Source: an uncultured Alphaproteobacteria bacterium (lineage in GTDB: Bacteria; Pseudomonadota; Alphaproteobacteria; CAAHEQ01; UBA3637). Taken from it: a DNA stretch of 21,650 nucleotides. Below the pieces are notes generated by a model. That model was not told the origin of the DNA and made no database searches. It saw only the letters and a program-made list of their open reading frames with translations. The position numbers and the translations under genes are program-made. Within the stretch, counting starts at the first letter, position 1; every line of letters starts with the position of its first letter. Shown here piece after piece: positions 1 to 8,010 of the stretch. The DNA lies in NCBI GenBank assembly GCA_944391545.1, contig CALXTZ010000009.1, positions 1 through 21,650 on the forward strand, given 5' to 3'.

Positions 1-159
1 GCCTTTATGGCGGTTTTTTTATTTTATGTATTATGGGCGTTGGGTTTGAAGCGCACGAAAAAGTGAGGTTCGGCCGAAGCGATAGCGTAGGCAATGTCGA
101 GCAAAGCGAGACAGCCCGTCAGGGTGAGGGACATCGTCCCGAATAAATCCCACCCCCGC
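1..159 (+). repeat. dispersed structured repeat, copy 1 (left edge truncated)
   Basis: This stretch is a near-copy of 1077-1230. Both run from a GC stem plus T-tract (TTTTTTTATTTTATG) through ACGAAAAAGTGAGGTTCGGC and GGCAATGTCGAGCAAAGCGA to GAATAAATCCCA. A third, inverted copy lies at 21529-21650. Inside, TGTC-GA-GC-AAA-GC-GA-GACA (around 96-114) can fold as a hairpin with a tandem G-A mismatch. In copy 3 the same place is a perfect 8-bp stem, TGTCGCAG/CTGCGACA, which suggests that the structure is kept while the sequence changes. The first bases look like the right arm of a terminator hairpin cut by the window edge. No coding potential is apparent. The family is not one I recognise. Confidence 0.8.
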
Positions 160-172
160 AACCAAAAATCAC

Positions 173-197
173 AAGTCGTTCGAAAGGACGACTTTTT
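173..197 (+). terminator. intrinsic terminator-like hairpin
   Basis: A 7-bp stem AAGTCGT/ACGACTT with an 8-base loop runs straight into a T-run on the plus strand. It would end plus-strand transcription entering from left of the window. The adenines at the 5' side also make it a possible weak terminator for the minus-strand gene that stops at 274. Confidence 0.6.
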
Positions 198-273
198 CTT
201 TATTTTACAAGCATTTACAAAAGTTCGAATGTTTAAGTGTCAAAAAGAGCCATTTTTCTGAATTTACGAACTC

Positions 274-936
274 TTAATCAGATAAAAACTTTAAATATTC
301 ATTTTTCCAATCCGGACGAGAACCGTCCAAACGTTTAGCATTCATTGTGCCATAAATATAGTTTGGATCATCCAAAGTATCTGTTGTGATAACTTCTGAG
401 ATTTTTATATTCCAAACACACGCTTGATGTACATATGATTTTAAATCAAAAATACGTGGCCATGATTTTTGAATTTCATTGATAGGAATATTTGGTTTTA
501 TCTTTTGATGACGTACAAAATTTTTTAAATCTTCCAAAGAAATCCCTTGGCTTTCCATTTGTTTTAAAAAATTTGGATACTCTTTTTTATCTTTAGGAAC
601 TATTTGACCATTTAAGATAAATGAATAAGCCATATAATCAGACAGCAGCACTTCATTAGTGTTTTTTGCAAAAACAATTTTAACCAAATTTTGTGTTATC
701 TGATTTATATTTTTCTTTTTTTTAGGACCAATTGAGGAACCACACTTTGCCCACGCCCAAAGAGGATATTGTTCTCCTTGTTTAGGTAAAATTTTGTGTT
801 TTTTCATCTCATGCACAATCCAATCATATGGCACTCCATACTTTTGTAAATCTATGTGAGCCACATTTGCCTTCAAAATACCATCTTTTTGAAGGACTTT
901 TAAGGCCTCTTTTGTCTGAAATGTTATAAGTTTCAT
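274..936 (-). CDS. DUF3841-family hypothetical protein
   Basis: This encodes a soluble protein of 220 residues. It resembles DUF3841 proteins: the N-terminus MKLITFQTKEAL, the YDWIVHEM block and the PLWAW motif follow that family's pattern (compare the usual YDWMV..PIWAW). The function of the family is not known to me. An ATG at 954 would overlap the -10 element of the promoter seen at 953-981, whereas the ATG at 936 is preceded by AAGGGG at good spacing, so 936 is the start chosen. The gene is visibly more AT-rich than its neighbours and is bracketed by direct repeats at 1-159 and 1077-1230, which suggests it was acquired. It has no operon partner in the window. Confidence 0.75.
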   Translation of the reverse strand: MKLITFQTKEALKVLQKDGILKANVAHIDLQKYGVPYDWIVHEMKKHKILPKQGEQYPLWAWAKCGSSIGPKKKKNINQITQNLVKIVFAKNTNEVLLSDYMAYSFILNGQIVPKDKKEYPNFLKQMESQGISLEDLKNFVRHQKIKPNIPINEIQKSWPRIFDLKSYVHQACVWNIKISEVITTDTLDDPNYIYGTMNAKRLDGSRPDWKNEYLKFLSD

Positions 937-952
937 CTTTACCCCTTTTTTC

Positions 953-981
953 ATTCTATTGAATGCCTTTTAATTTTTCAA
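953..981 (-). promoter_or_regulatory. sigma70-like promoter for the DUF3841 gene
   Basis: On the minus strand TTGAAA (981-976), a 17-base spacer and TAGAAT (958-953) form a good promoter. Transcription would start near 946, just before the AAGGGG ribosome site and the ATG at 936. Confidence 0.65.
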
Positions 982-1051
982 TAAAATTCTTCAATCTGTG
1001 TGTCAATGCGATGTAGTTCACATAACCATCTGTTCGTGAATTGCGCATAGT

Positions 1052-1112
1052 GCCCAACCAATAAAATAAAAAAATCGCCTTGAGCGTTTTTTTTATTTTA
1101 TGTGTTATGGGT
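1052..1112. terminator. long A/T-tract hairpin, probable bidirectional terminator
   Basis: The left arm (GCCCA, then an A-rich run ending ATCGC) and the right arm (GCG, T8, ATTTTATG, then ATGGGT) are almost complementary over about 28 bases around the loop CTTGA. The A-tract and T-tract flank a GC stem, so it can terminate in both directions. It separates the DUF3841 gene from the gene that stops at 1336 and forms the left boundary of repeat copy 2. Confidence 0.6.
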
Positions 1113-1230
1113 GCTGAGTTTGAAGCGCACGAAAAAGTGAGGTTCGGCCGCAGCGACAGCGTAGGCAATGTCGAGCAAAGCGAGACAGCCCGTCAGGGTG
1201 AGGCATCAGCCGAATAAATCCCATCTCCGC
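1077..1230 (+). repeat. dispersed structured repeat, copy 2
   Basis: A direct repeat of 1-159 with only scattered differences and a few small indels (for example TTCGGCCGCAGCGACAGC here, TTCGGCCGAAGCGATAGC in copy 1). It begins at the terminator hairpin 1052-1112. The rest of the gene-free stretch 982-1335 holds an inverted pair, CTGATAAGG (1229-1237) and CCTTATCAG (1310-1318), that could close a ~90-base stem-loop. I see no gene in it. Confidence 0.8.
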
Positions 1231-1335
1231 TGATAAGGAAAACTTCTGTCAAAATATTTCTTTCCGAAAGACCGAAAGCAGGTTTTAAAATAACATCCCT
1301 CCCCTTTCGCCTTATCAGAGATCTGTTTTCAGTTT

Positions 1336-1770
1336 TTATTCACGAACATAGGCCGTATATAAAACCGGCAAATAATGGTGCATTAATACGATTCGGCGCA
1401 AAGCCTGATACTGCAATGTGCTTTTGGGAGCCGATTTCAACCCTCTTACCATTTCTAAAACCATAGGTCGTCGATCCAACGGCGTTCCCGTTAAAACCTG
1501 ATGCGTTCTGGAGCTGTCAAAAACAACGGCTTGTACAGATTTTTCTTTTCCGTCAACCGTCAATACCGTCACGTCTTTGACCCGAAGAGCCGGAAATTCG
1601 GCGCCTAAATTCAATAAAGTCAACACAAAATCAGCCTTTCCTTGACAAGCAGCCATGTACAAAATCAAATTCTTTTCAATGCTTTCCCAAGCATACGCTT
1701 CTTCTTTAACCGACGGAACCGATCGAATGTAAAACCGTTGATTGTATCTTTGAACAACAAATGAAGCCAT
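1336..1770 (-). CDS. small ankyrin-like hypothetical protein
   Basis: A 144-residue soluble protein of unknown function. Around residues 36-60 it has one recognisable ankyrin-type motif, LYMAACQGKADFVLTLLNLG followed by AE (compare A..G....V..LL..GA). The rest matches nothing I know. The start at 1770 is preceded by AAAAGGAGA and sits just downstream of a promoter (1791-1819). A longer reading frame from 1800 would begin upstream of the expected transcript start and is rejected. It is transcribed divergently from the DUF421 gene. Repeat copy 2 follows its 3' end. A single ankyrin unit is too short to fold alone, so it may be a remnant or may pack against the flanking helices. Confidence 0.65.
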   Translation of the reverse strand: MASFVVQRYNQRFYIRSVPSVKEEAYAWESIEKNLILYMAACQGKADFVLTLLNLGAEFPALRVKDVTVLTVDGKEKSVQAVVFDSSRTHQVLTGTPLDRRPMVLEMVRGLKSAPKSTLQYQALRRIVLMHHYLPVLYTAYVRE

Positions 1771-1790
1771 TTTGTGTCTCCTTTTAAAAC

Positions 1791-1819
1791 ATCCTAGCAA
1801 AAAATCTCCTTTCCGTCAA
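1791..1819 (-). promoter_or_regulatory. sigma70-like promoter for the gene starting at 1770
   Basis: On the minus strand TTGACG (1819-1814), 17 bases, TAGGAT (1796-1791). The 5' untranslated region would be only about 15 bases and carry the AAAAGGAGA ribosome site. Its -35 lies 12 bases from the -35 of the opposite promoter at 1832-1860. Confidence 0.65.
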
Positions 1820-1831
1820 ACAAAAGACCGG

Positions 1832-1860
1832 TTGAAATCCGACGCCGTTTGCTCTATCTA
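1832..1860 (+). promoter_or_regulatory. sigma70-like promoter for the DUF421 gene
   Basis: TTGAAA (1832-1837), a 17-base spacer and TATCTA (1855-1860), 18 bases before the ATG at 1879. It is back to back with the promoter at 1791-1819. Confidence 0.55.
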
Positions 1861-1878
1861 AAAACGGGAGGGAAAATC

Positions 1879-2523
1879 ATGGAAAATTTTGACTATTACT
1901 TTTGGGTCGCTTTCAAACTGGCCGCTGCATTCTGTCTTATCTTGTTTTTCTTCCAGTTTTCCGGTGCCAAACGTCAACTGGCTCAAATGACATCCATCGA
2001 CTTAATCAGCAACTTTATCCTGGGCGGCATCCTCGGCGGGTATCTTTACAACACGGACATTACTTTACCCGGTTTTATTCTGATCGTTTCCGCTTACTTT
2101 TTAATTATTTATACGACCAGCTACTTAACCAATTCCACATCTTGGGGGCGAAAAATCATGGTCGGTGTTCCCACAATTGTCATTAACAACGGCCGGTTGG
2201 ATATAGAAAAGCTGAAACGTATGAAAATGAGCATGACTGATTTTATGTCGCTGCTGCGCAACAAAGACGTTCATTCACTTAAAGAAGTCAAATTGGCGCA
2301 AATCGAAATTGACGGACAGCTGACCATTGTCAAGAAATCAGACGAATACTATGCTTTGCTGTTAATTGACAACGGCGTCATCAATGAAGAAAACTTACAA
2401 CAAATCGGTAAAACAAAATCTTGGCTGCTTCAACAATTGAAAAAGCGCAAAATCAAAAAAGCAGAAGATGTTTTTTGCGCGCAGTGGTTAAACAAAGACC
2501 TGTATATTATTTTATCGAATTAG
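1879..2523 (+). CDS. DUF421 (YetF/YcaP-like) membrane protein
   Basis: 214 residues. Three hydrophobic segments (about 8-27, 41-58, 62-83) are followed by a cytoplasmic domain with the family hallmarks: VPTIVINNGRLD (about 97-108), the 'LK-M-M---D-MSLLR' helix and V..A.IEIDGQLTIV. DUF421 proteins are widespread inner-membrane proteins without a settled biochemical role. The ATG at 1879 follows GGGAGGG and is preferred over one 30 bases upstream that overlaps the -10 region. The last 17 bases overlap, tail to tail, the end of the glycosyltransferase gene on the other strand, so the two transcripts are antisense to each other at their 3' ends. Confidence 0.85.
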   Translation: MENFDYYFWVAFKLAAAFCLILFFFQFSGAKRQLAQMTSIDLISNFILGGILGGYLYNTDITLPGFILIVSAYFLIIYTTSYLTNSTSWGRKIMVGVPTIVINNGRLDIEKLKRMKMSMTDFMSLLRNKDVHSLKEVKLAQIEIDGQLTIVKKSDEYYALLLIDNGVINEENLQQIGKTKSWLLQQLKKRKIKKAEDVFCAQWLNKDLYIILSN

Positions 2524-3949
2524 GCTTGCGTTCATAAATAAAAGGATAAAATGTTTTCCGATAAAATTGATTTAAAATCTTTTCATCGGGTTGATAAGCA
2601 ATTTGAGAAGTATCCGTATTATCCGTGTATTGTTGATTATAAACAAAACCGATCCGAACAAAGCGCGTTTTTTCATCTAACATAGCCTGATTTAAATCCG
2701 GCAAGGGTCGGCGTTGAAACAACATGTGATCCCAAAACGCACCGCGACCTAACCCGAACCAATAATATGAAACCGGCTGACGAAACGGAACCAAAAAGGA
2801 AGGAGAAAAGCTTACGACCCGTTCATCCGGTTTCATCGCCGACAATACATATGACATAGGATAATAAGACGGATGTTTGCCTTCAAAATAAATTTCAAAA
2901 TAACAAATACCTTCAACAAAAAAATACCCGATTAATAAAAGGCCTATCCAACGCCGTCCCATCTTGGAAACAAAGTACTTATCCATTAGAAATCCCCACG
3001 AGATAGCCAAGAATGGAATAATCGGCAAGTAGTACGTAATATATGGCCTCGGGCCGGCAAACCACACAGCAAAATAAAGAATGATTAGCGTAAAGAAAAA
3101 TCGACTGCGCCAATCTTCATTTCGAAAGGCATAAACAACGGCCGCAGCTAACCCGCCCCATACATAAAGTTGACAGAAAAAGGGAGTACTTTCTTCATAG
3201 TCTCGAAACCAAGCCTTATTTAGCAACCAATTAAGTTCAAAATAGTCCGTAAAGCTGTTTGTCATCCACAAATAAACCCCGTAAGCCACCGTACAAACAA
3301 ACGGCAACAAACAGGCCGTGAAAACTGCTTTAAAAGAAATGCGCTTATCCCATAAAAGCACTAAAAACAAAAGACCGAGCGGGAGAAAGAAGAGAATGAC
3401 TTTCTGTAAAAAACAAAATGACAGGAAGAACAGGAAAAAGGAAACATTCAAATCAAGCGACCGTTGTTTTTCAAAATACTTTAATAAAAACCAAACACCG
3501 CCCAACATCATGCAAATCATCAAATGATCCGGCCTAAAGTCCGCAAACTTGGCAATCGTTATATAGCTGACCATATAAAAAAACATACTTAAAAAAGACG
3601 CTGCTTTTCGGCCGCTTAACAGGCGCGCAATACCGTAAACCCAACCGCAGTTGACCGCAAACACGACTAAAGTCATCAATCGGGTGCCGTTAAAAGCCAA
3701 AAGGCTCGGACTATTCATCAAAAACGGCGCCGTCAAATACCACAACAACGGATGATGATGTTCAAAAAAGTCCCGGAAAGGAACCATCCCCTGCCCGATC
3801 ATCCAGGAAGCTTGCATATGTTCCCATTCATCTACTGTAATTTTATAGGAAAAGACACTGTATCCATACATGAAAGCCAAAAATAAAACAAAAATGCCCG
3901 TCGCAGCCCAAAACAAAGCGCCGGATAAATCAAGCTTGTTTTTCTTCAT
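2507..3949 (-). CDS. GT39-like (GT-C fold) membrane glycosyltransferase
   Basis: 480 residues with about ten or more hydrophobic segments. The first periplasmic loop carries VDEWEHMQASWMIGQG (about 39-54) and then PFRDFFEHHHPLLWYL. This acidic pair followed by '-H-P--WYL' is typical of PMT_2/GT39 and ArnT-like enzymes, which move a sugar from a polyprenyl-phosphate donor to an acceptor on the outer face of the inner membrane. The gene overlaps the preceding oxidoreductase gene by 20 bases and is the last gene of the gtrA-like operon. The ribosome site is weak, consistent with translational coupling. Donor and acceptor cannot be told from the sequence; the polytopic GT-C assignment is firmer than the exact family. 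Confidence 0.75.
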   Translation of the reverse strand: MKKNKLDLSGALFWAATGIFVLFLAFMYGYSVFSYKITVDEWEHMQASWMIGQGMVPFRDFFEHHHPLLWYLTAPFLMNSPSLLAFNGTRLMTLVVFAVNCGWVYGIARLLSGRKAASFLSMFFYMVSYITIAKFADFRPDHLMICMMLGGVWFLLKYFEKQRSLDLNVSFFLFFLSFCFLQKVILFFLPLGLLFLVLLWDKRISFKAVFTACLLPFVCTVAYGVYLWMTNSFTDYFELNWLLNKAWFRDYEESTPFFCQLYVWGGLAAAVVYAFRNEDWRSRFFFTLIILYFAVWFAGPRPYITYYLPIIPFLAISWGFLMDKYFVSKMGRRWIGLLLIGYFFVEGICYFEIYFEGKHPSYYPMSYVLSAMKPDERVVSFSPSFLVPFRQPVSYYWFGLGRGAFWDHMLFQRRPLPDLNQAMLDEKTRFVRIGFVYNQQYTDNTDTSQIAYQPDEKILNQFYRKTFYPFIYERKPNSIK

Positions 3950-5492
3950 GATATGCCTGTTCCGTGTTAATCGACCAAATATTTTCTTTGTCCGTCACTT
4001 GATGCGCGATGTTATCCACAACCGTCATGGCCGTCAAAACGGAATGATCCATGTTATTGTAACGATGCATGCCGTTGCGTCCCATCAGATACAAATTATC
4101 AAACTCGTTCACGTAATTTTTAACCGTGTCAAACGAAGCATATGTTCCGAAATAAGCTGGATACGCTTTCGGCACCTTGAACGAACACGCATCCAAAACA
4201 GCCTCCGCATCAATTAACCCGATTTGAGCGGCTTCACGAATGCCCAGTTGAATGAAATCTTCATCCGTCATTTCCCACAAATCATCGCCTTCACGACAGA
4301 AATATTCCAACCCGATCCACACCGTGTTTTCAAAATCATGAACCAAATACGGACTCCAGTTATTAAAAATCTGCACCCGACCCAGATGAACATCTTTTTC
4401 CTGGATATAAATCCAAGTATCATGAATAATGTTGTTCACCGTCTTATGCTTTGTTTTATTTTTCAGTTTAAGCCCTTTTAACAGCAATCCGACAGTCCGA
4501 AAATCACGATACATCAATCCGGCCGCAACCTCTTGAACGTTCTTCGGAACAGACGGACCCATCTTTTCAATCAATTCTTTCACGGGCATCGTTGACAACA
4601 CATAATCGGCTTGGATTGTTTGACGCGTGCCGTCAGCGTGTTGAACGACAACGCCCGTAACATGAGATCCTTCGGATAAAACCTTCACCGCCTGCGTGTT
4701 TAAAACAATTTCCCCGCCGTTTGCCTGAACGCGTTCAGCCACTTCCTGCCACAAATGTCCGGGCCCGTATTTCGGGTAAATAAAAGCATCGATTAAGCTC
4801 GTTTCCGTGTTCTTGTTGTTTTTCAAGCCTAAAACAGACCGCACCATGTCGGCCAAAATTTTACGAATGGAAATTCCTTTAACGCGTTGCGCGCCCCATT
4901 CGGCCGAAATTTCGCTGCACCGAATTCCCCATAACTTTTCCGTGTAATCCTTGAAAAAAGTCAAATACAATTCTTTGCCGAAACGATTGATAAAGAAATC
5001 TTCCAAGCTGTTTTCCGGTCGTTTGTGCAACAACACCTTGGCATAAGACAAACAAATCTTCGTCATTTTGACAGGCCCCAGCCCCAAAACGGTATTTAAG
5101 CTTAAAGAAACGGGGTAGTCAAAAAAACGGCGCAGATAGTAAATGCGCGAAAAACGTTGGCGCTGCAACATCACTTTGTCTTCTTTTTCCGGATCCGGAG
5201 CTTCTGCCTTGTCCGACAAAGGGACAGAGCGGTTTAAAATCAAATCATCTTTGCTCGGCGCACCTTGAAGCGGTAAAATTTCTTCCCACCAATCCATAAC
5301 TTTTTGAGATTTGGAGAAAAACCGATGACCGCCCATATCCATTTTATTGTTTTTGTAATCTTGGGTCGCGCTGATTCCGCCGATAAAAGAAGCTTGTTCA
5401 ATGACAATCGGATGAATGTCCGTCTGTTTTTGCAAAAAATAAGCCGCCGTTAATCCGGCCGGCCCCGCCCCGATAATTAAAGCCGTTTTCAT
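3930..5492 (-). CDS. FAD-dependent oxidoreductase, amine-oxidase / HemY-like fold
   Basis: 520 residues. The N-terminal dinucleotide-binding motif GAGPAG (8-13) is followed by an acidic residue at the end of the second strand (E32) and by GGHRFF (54-59), a block seen in flavoproteins of the protoporphyrinogen-oxidase and UDP-galactopyranose-mutase type. The C-terminal FAD-contact motif is NLYLMGRNGMHRYNNMDHS. The substrate is unknown. Its position between a GtrA-like protein and a membrane glycosyltransferase, with overlaps of 4 and 20 bases, argues for a role in making or modifying an envelope sugar rather than in haem synthesis. The gene starts with an ATGA overlap and a GGGAG ribosome site inside the gtrA-like gene. 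Confidence 0.8.
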   Translation of the reverse strand: MKTALIIGAGPAGLTAAYFLQKQTDIHPIVIEQASFIGGISATQDYKNNKMDMGGHRFFSKSQKVMDWWEEILPLQGAPSKDDLILNRSVPLSDKAEAPDPEKEDKVMLQRQRFSRIYYLRRFFDYPVSLSLNTVLGLGPVKMTKICLSYAKVLLHKRPENSLEDFFINRFGKELYLTFFKDYTEKLWGIRCSEISAEWGAQRVKGISIRKILADMVRSVLGLKNNKNTETSLIDAFIYPKYGPGHLWQEVAERVQANGGEIVLNTQAVKVLSEGSHVTGVVVQHADGTRQTIQADYVLSTMPVKELIEKMGPSVPKNVQEVAAGLMYRDFRTVGLLLKGLKLKNKTKHKTVNNIIHDTWIYIQEKDVHLGRVQIFNNWSPYLVHDFENTVWIGLEYFCREGDDLWEMTDEDFIQLGIREAAQIGLIDAEAVLDACSFKVPKAYPAYFGTYASFDTVKNYVNEFDNLYLMGRNGMHRYNNMDHSVLTAMTVVDNIAHQVTDKENIWSINTEQAYHEEKQA

Positions 5493-5917
5493 GATAAAGC
5501 GTCTCCCTTGACTTTAAACGAAAAATGTTTATGAAAAAGATATGTCAGAACCGTGCTGGCAACGATATAAAAGGCTTGCGATACGTAAGCATTGAGGTGC
5601 AGCCCGTCAATAAATACAAACAACCAGGCCATGTTAAAAAATAACAGCCAGATATAAACTGAAACTGCTTTTACATATTCCTTTAAAAAAGGCCCCGTGC
5701 CGCGAAAAACATAATAACGCATCGTTATGAAAGAAAGTTGAACCGTTAAAATGTATTGCAAAACGACCGCCAACGCATAAAATCCGCGGAGGAACCAATA
5801 CAAAATCGCAAAAAGGCCATAAGCCACAACGGTGTTAAATCCGCCGACCAATAAAAATCGAAATTTTTCCGGGATCTTGAACCAAATTTGTTCCGCCCAC
5901 CGATAAAGTCTCAACAT
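5489..5917 (-). CDS. GtrA-family membrane protein
   Basis: 142 residues with four predicted transmembrane helices. The N-terminal motif FRFLLVGGFNTVVAYGLF and the later YYVFRG and HFSFK blocks are typical of GtrA (PF04138) proteins. Members are thought to flip polyprenyl-phosphate-linked sugars across the inner membrane or to support the enzymes that use them. First gene of a three-gene operon; its promoter is at 5938-5965 and AAAGGAAG precedes the start. Usually a GT2 enzyme that makes the lipid-linked sugar is encoded nearby, but none is present in this window. Confidence 0.85.
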   Translation of the reverse strand: MLRLYRWAEQIWFKIPEKFRFLLVGGFNTVVAYGLFAILYWFLRGFYALAVVLQYILTVQLSFITMRYYVFRGTGPFLKEYVKAVSVYIWLLFFNMAWLFVFIDGLHLNAYVSQAFYIVASTVLTYLFHKHFSFKVKGDALS

Positions 5918-5937
5918 TTTTGCTTCCTTTTGCCCTC

Positions 5938-5965
5938 ACTATAGCAAAAGTACATATGAATGCAA
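5938..5965 (-). promoter_or_regulatory. sigma70-like promoter for the gtrA-like operon
   Basis: On the minus strand TTGCAT (5965-5960), 16 bases, TATAGT (5943-5938). It lies in the short gap after the HNH gene, so the glycosylation operon can be expressed independently of the ankyrin-HNH pair. Confidence 0.6.
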
Positions 5966-5972
5966 GCAAAAC

Positions 5973-6608
5973 TTATCGGCGCATCCGACGAATAGCTTGA
6001 ATTAACGCCTTTGCATCAGCATATTTTTCAAAATGCATGTCAATCAACAGATGCGCAACACGATGGCATGTCGGACATAAAGTGATCAAATCCGACAAAC
6101 CGACTTGTTTCCGTTTGGATAAAGAAAGCGGTTCCAAGTGATGTGCTTCGACAATTTTTCCGTCGCAACTGAATGAACACGCCCGACACGTATACCCGTC
6201 GCGTTCTTTGCACGCCGAAACATTCGCCCGATTACGCGAATAAGCTAAAACCGTTTTTTCTTTTAATTCCCCTTCGATGTGATATCTGTCTTTAAAGGAA
6301 ATGTCTTTGATTTCGCGTTTGGAAAAATGGTCCCGTTCATGCCGTTTTTGTTTTAACGCCCATACACCGCCGCCAATCCCGAAAACAGGATAATAAACTT
6401 CTTCCTTTCCCAGAAAAGCCGACGATTCTTTGGCGCGAAATTTAATTTCTTTTCGGATGATTTCTTTGGCTTTAGGCGGCCATGTATCGCCCCGATCAGC
6501 TCGAATCCGGCGAACTTGTTCGTAAATCTCATGCAAAGAAGCCTGTCCGCCCAATTCAATCAAAGCATCTAACGTATCGCTTGCCCAAGTATGTTTAACG
6601 GTTGGCAT
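5973..6608 (-). CDS. HNH endonuclease with N-terminal winged-helix-like domain
   Basis: 211 residues. The C-terminal half is a zinc-bearing HNH nuclease: C141-x2-C144 in RDGYTCRAC, EAHHLEPLS with the H156/H157 pair, and LCPTCHRVAH with C178-x2-C181, H182 and H186. This is the McrA-like arrangement used by restriction and homing nucleases. Residues about 8-85 look like a small helix-turn-helix or HARE-HTH-like module (DALIELGGQASLHEIYEQV, then FGIGGGVWALK). The start overlaps the end of the ankyrin gene by 14 bases, so the two are probably co-translated. DNA target and role are unknown: it could serve restriction, defence or DNA repair. No methylase is nearby. Confidence 0.8.
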   Translation of the reverse strand: MPTVKHTWASDTLDALIELGGQASLHEIYEQVRRIRADRGDTWPPKAKEIIRKEIKFRAKESSAFLGKEEVYYPVFGIGGGVWALKQKRHERDHFSKREIKDISFKDRYHIEGELKEKTVLAYSRNRANVSACKERDGYTCRACSFSCDGKIVEAHHLEPLSLSKRKQVGLSDLITLCPTCHRVAHLLIDMHFEKYADAKALIQAIRRMRR

Positions 6609-7980
6609 CGATTTTTTGCCCTTGAGCCCGCATCCGAACCATATCCTGAACCGTCAATTCTTTCTTTTCGGTCATCTTACGCAAATAGGACGCAACATCG
6701 CCCGGAACAAAAGTCAACAAATCACGACAGCTTTGACCGACATTGTTCTTAATATCCAAATCAACCTTGCCGGTTTCCCATAATTCTTTAGCACTCATCA
6801 CTGGGCCGCCCTTTTTCGACAAACCGACGCCTTGAATTAAATAGTACATCGGCGTGTTTCCTTTTTCATCCTGTGCATTCAAATCAATGCCGGGAACAGA
6901 ACACAAAACTTTCATAATATCTGCGCCGCTGTGCTGCCGTTTTGCAACAATGTGAATCGGCCGTGTTCCGTGATCATCCCACACGTTTGGATCGACACCG
7001 GGCAATTTCAATACTTCTTGCACCCACCGGATCTGTTTGGAAGCAGCCGCCTGATGCAACAATGTGTAATGTTTAGCTTTACCGACAAAATGTTGTGAAA
7101 CACTGACGTTTGGATTCGCCCCTTCCTTAATCAGCTGAATACATTTTGTAAAATGGCGGTCGAATGCCTTGTCCCGACCGGTCTGTTCCATGTATGCCCA
7201 ACCTTCTTCAAATTCGGACAAAGCCTTTTGCAATTCATAATCTTTCGGATTGACCGGTTTCTTCAACATAAAACTTTTAGGCCGATGTTCCGTTTTGGAT
7301 CGATGTGGCATAACAGCAACAGCCTTTTGTTTTACTTTCTTGCCTTTTTCGTTCAACCGATGAAGCAGCCCATTCACCGTTATGGATTGTTGTTGTTTCG
7401 GATGTTTACCGATTTCATGAGCGCCCAAAGCTTCCAATTTTTGCGCAACGGGCGTCTGAATATCTCGTTTCATGGCCAAAAGCGGAGATTGTTTATGCCG
7501 ATTCGGGTGATCCAAATTGGCGCCGGCTTCTTTTAAAATATCAATCATTTTAATTTGCCCCGTTTCCGCCGCGAAATAAACCGGAGAAATGCCCTTTTGC
7601 GATTCAAATCGAATCGTCAATGGAAGTCCCGTTGTCTTTGAAATAAAATCTCCCGTCCGTTGGATAAATGTCTTTAAACTACTCATAAATCCGCGCGGCC
7701 GAATCCGTTTGTTCAGATTAATACCCGGTACTTTTACCAATTTTTTCAACGCTTCGACATTTTGCATGGCAATTGCTTGATAAAGCAACGTTTCCCCCGC
7801 CGCGTTTTCCATATCCGGATGCGCGCCGAATGTAATGAATTCAATCGCTTTATCAAAATAGTCCGTATTCTGTTTCTGCGGGCGATAAATCGTTTTACCG
7901 TCCATTAATTCCTTTAAGGCTGCATTCATCCGAATGATGCGTTCGCGTTTAGAAATCATTTTTTCTTTTGTTTCTGGCAT
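6595..7980 (-). CDS. ankyrin-repeat protein
   Basis: 461 residues, no signal peptide, so probably cytosolic unless secreted by a specialised system. Two ankyrin blocks are visible. The first spans about 40-190 (GETLLYQAIAMQNVEALKKL, then SPVYFAAETGQIKMIDILKE). The second spans about 275-425 (TLLHQAAASKQIRWVQEVLK, TRPIHIVAKRQHSGADIMKV, NTPMYYLIQGVG). They are separated by a basic, lysine-rich linker (about 190-245). Ankyrin proteins of host-associated bacteria are often effectors, but nothing here proves export. The start follows AGAGGA and a promoter at 8011-8039. The HNH gene follows in the same transcript. Confidence 0.8.
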   Translation of the reverse strand: MPETKEKMISKRERIIRMNAALKELMDGKTIYRPQKQNTDYFDKAIEFITFGAHPDMENAAGETLLYQAIAMQNVEALKKLVKVPGINLNKRIRPRGFMSSLKTFIQRTGDFISKTTGLPLTIRFESQKGISPVYFAAETGQIKMIDILKEAGANLDHPNRHKQSPLLAMKRDIQTPVAQKLEALGAHEIGKHPKQQQSITVNGLLHRLNEKGKKVKQKAVAVMPHRSKTEHRPKSFMLKKPVNPKDYELQKALSEFEEGWAYMEQTGRDKAFDRHFTKCIQLIKEGANPNVSVSQHFVGKAKHYTLLHQAAASKQIRWVQEVLKLPGVDPNVWDDHGTRPIHIVAKRQHSGADIMKVLCSVPGIDLNAQDEKGNTPMYYLIQGVGLSKKGGPVMSAKELWETGKVDLDIKNNVGQSCRDLLTFVPGDVASYLRKMTEKKELTVQDMVRMRAQGQKIDANR

Positions 7981-8010
7981 TTGGCAATCCTCTTTATCTG
8001 ACTGATTTTA

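Noticed and set aside
956..1168. 70-residue minus-strand reading frame
   Set aside because: It runs through the repeat copy and the terminator hairpin, overlaps the DUF3841 promoter and has no ribosome site.
1..1230. Integron attC sites and a gene cassette array
   Set aside because: The gene-then-repeat order and an RYYYAAC-like box (GCCCAAC near 1052) are suggestive. The matching GTTRRRY box is not conserved between copies, the genes have their own promoters, and no integrase is present.
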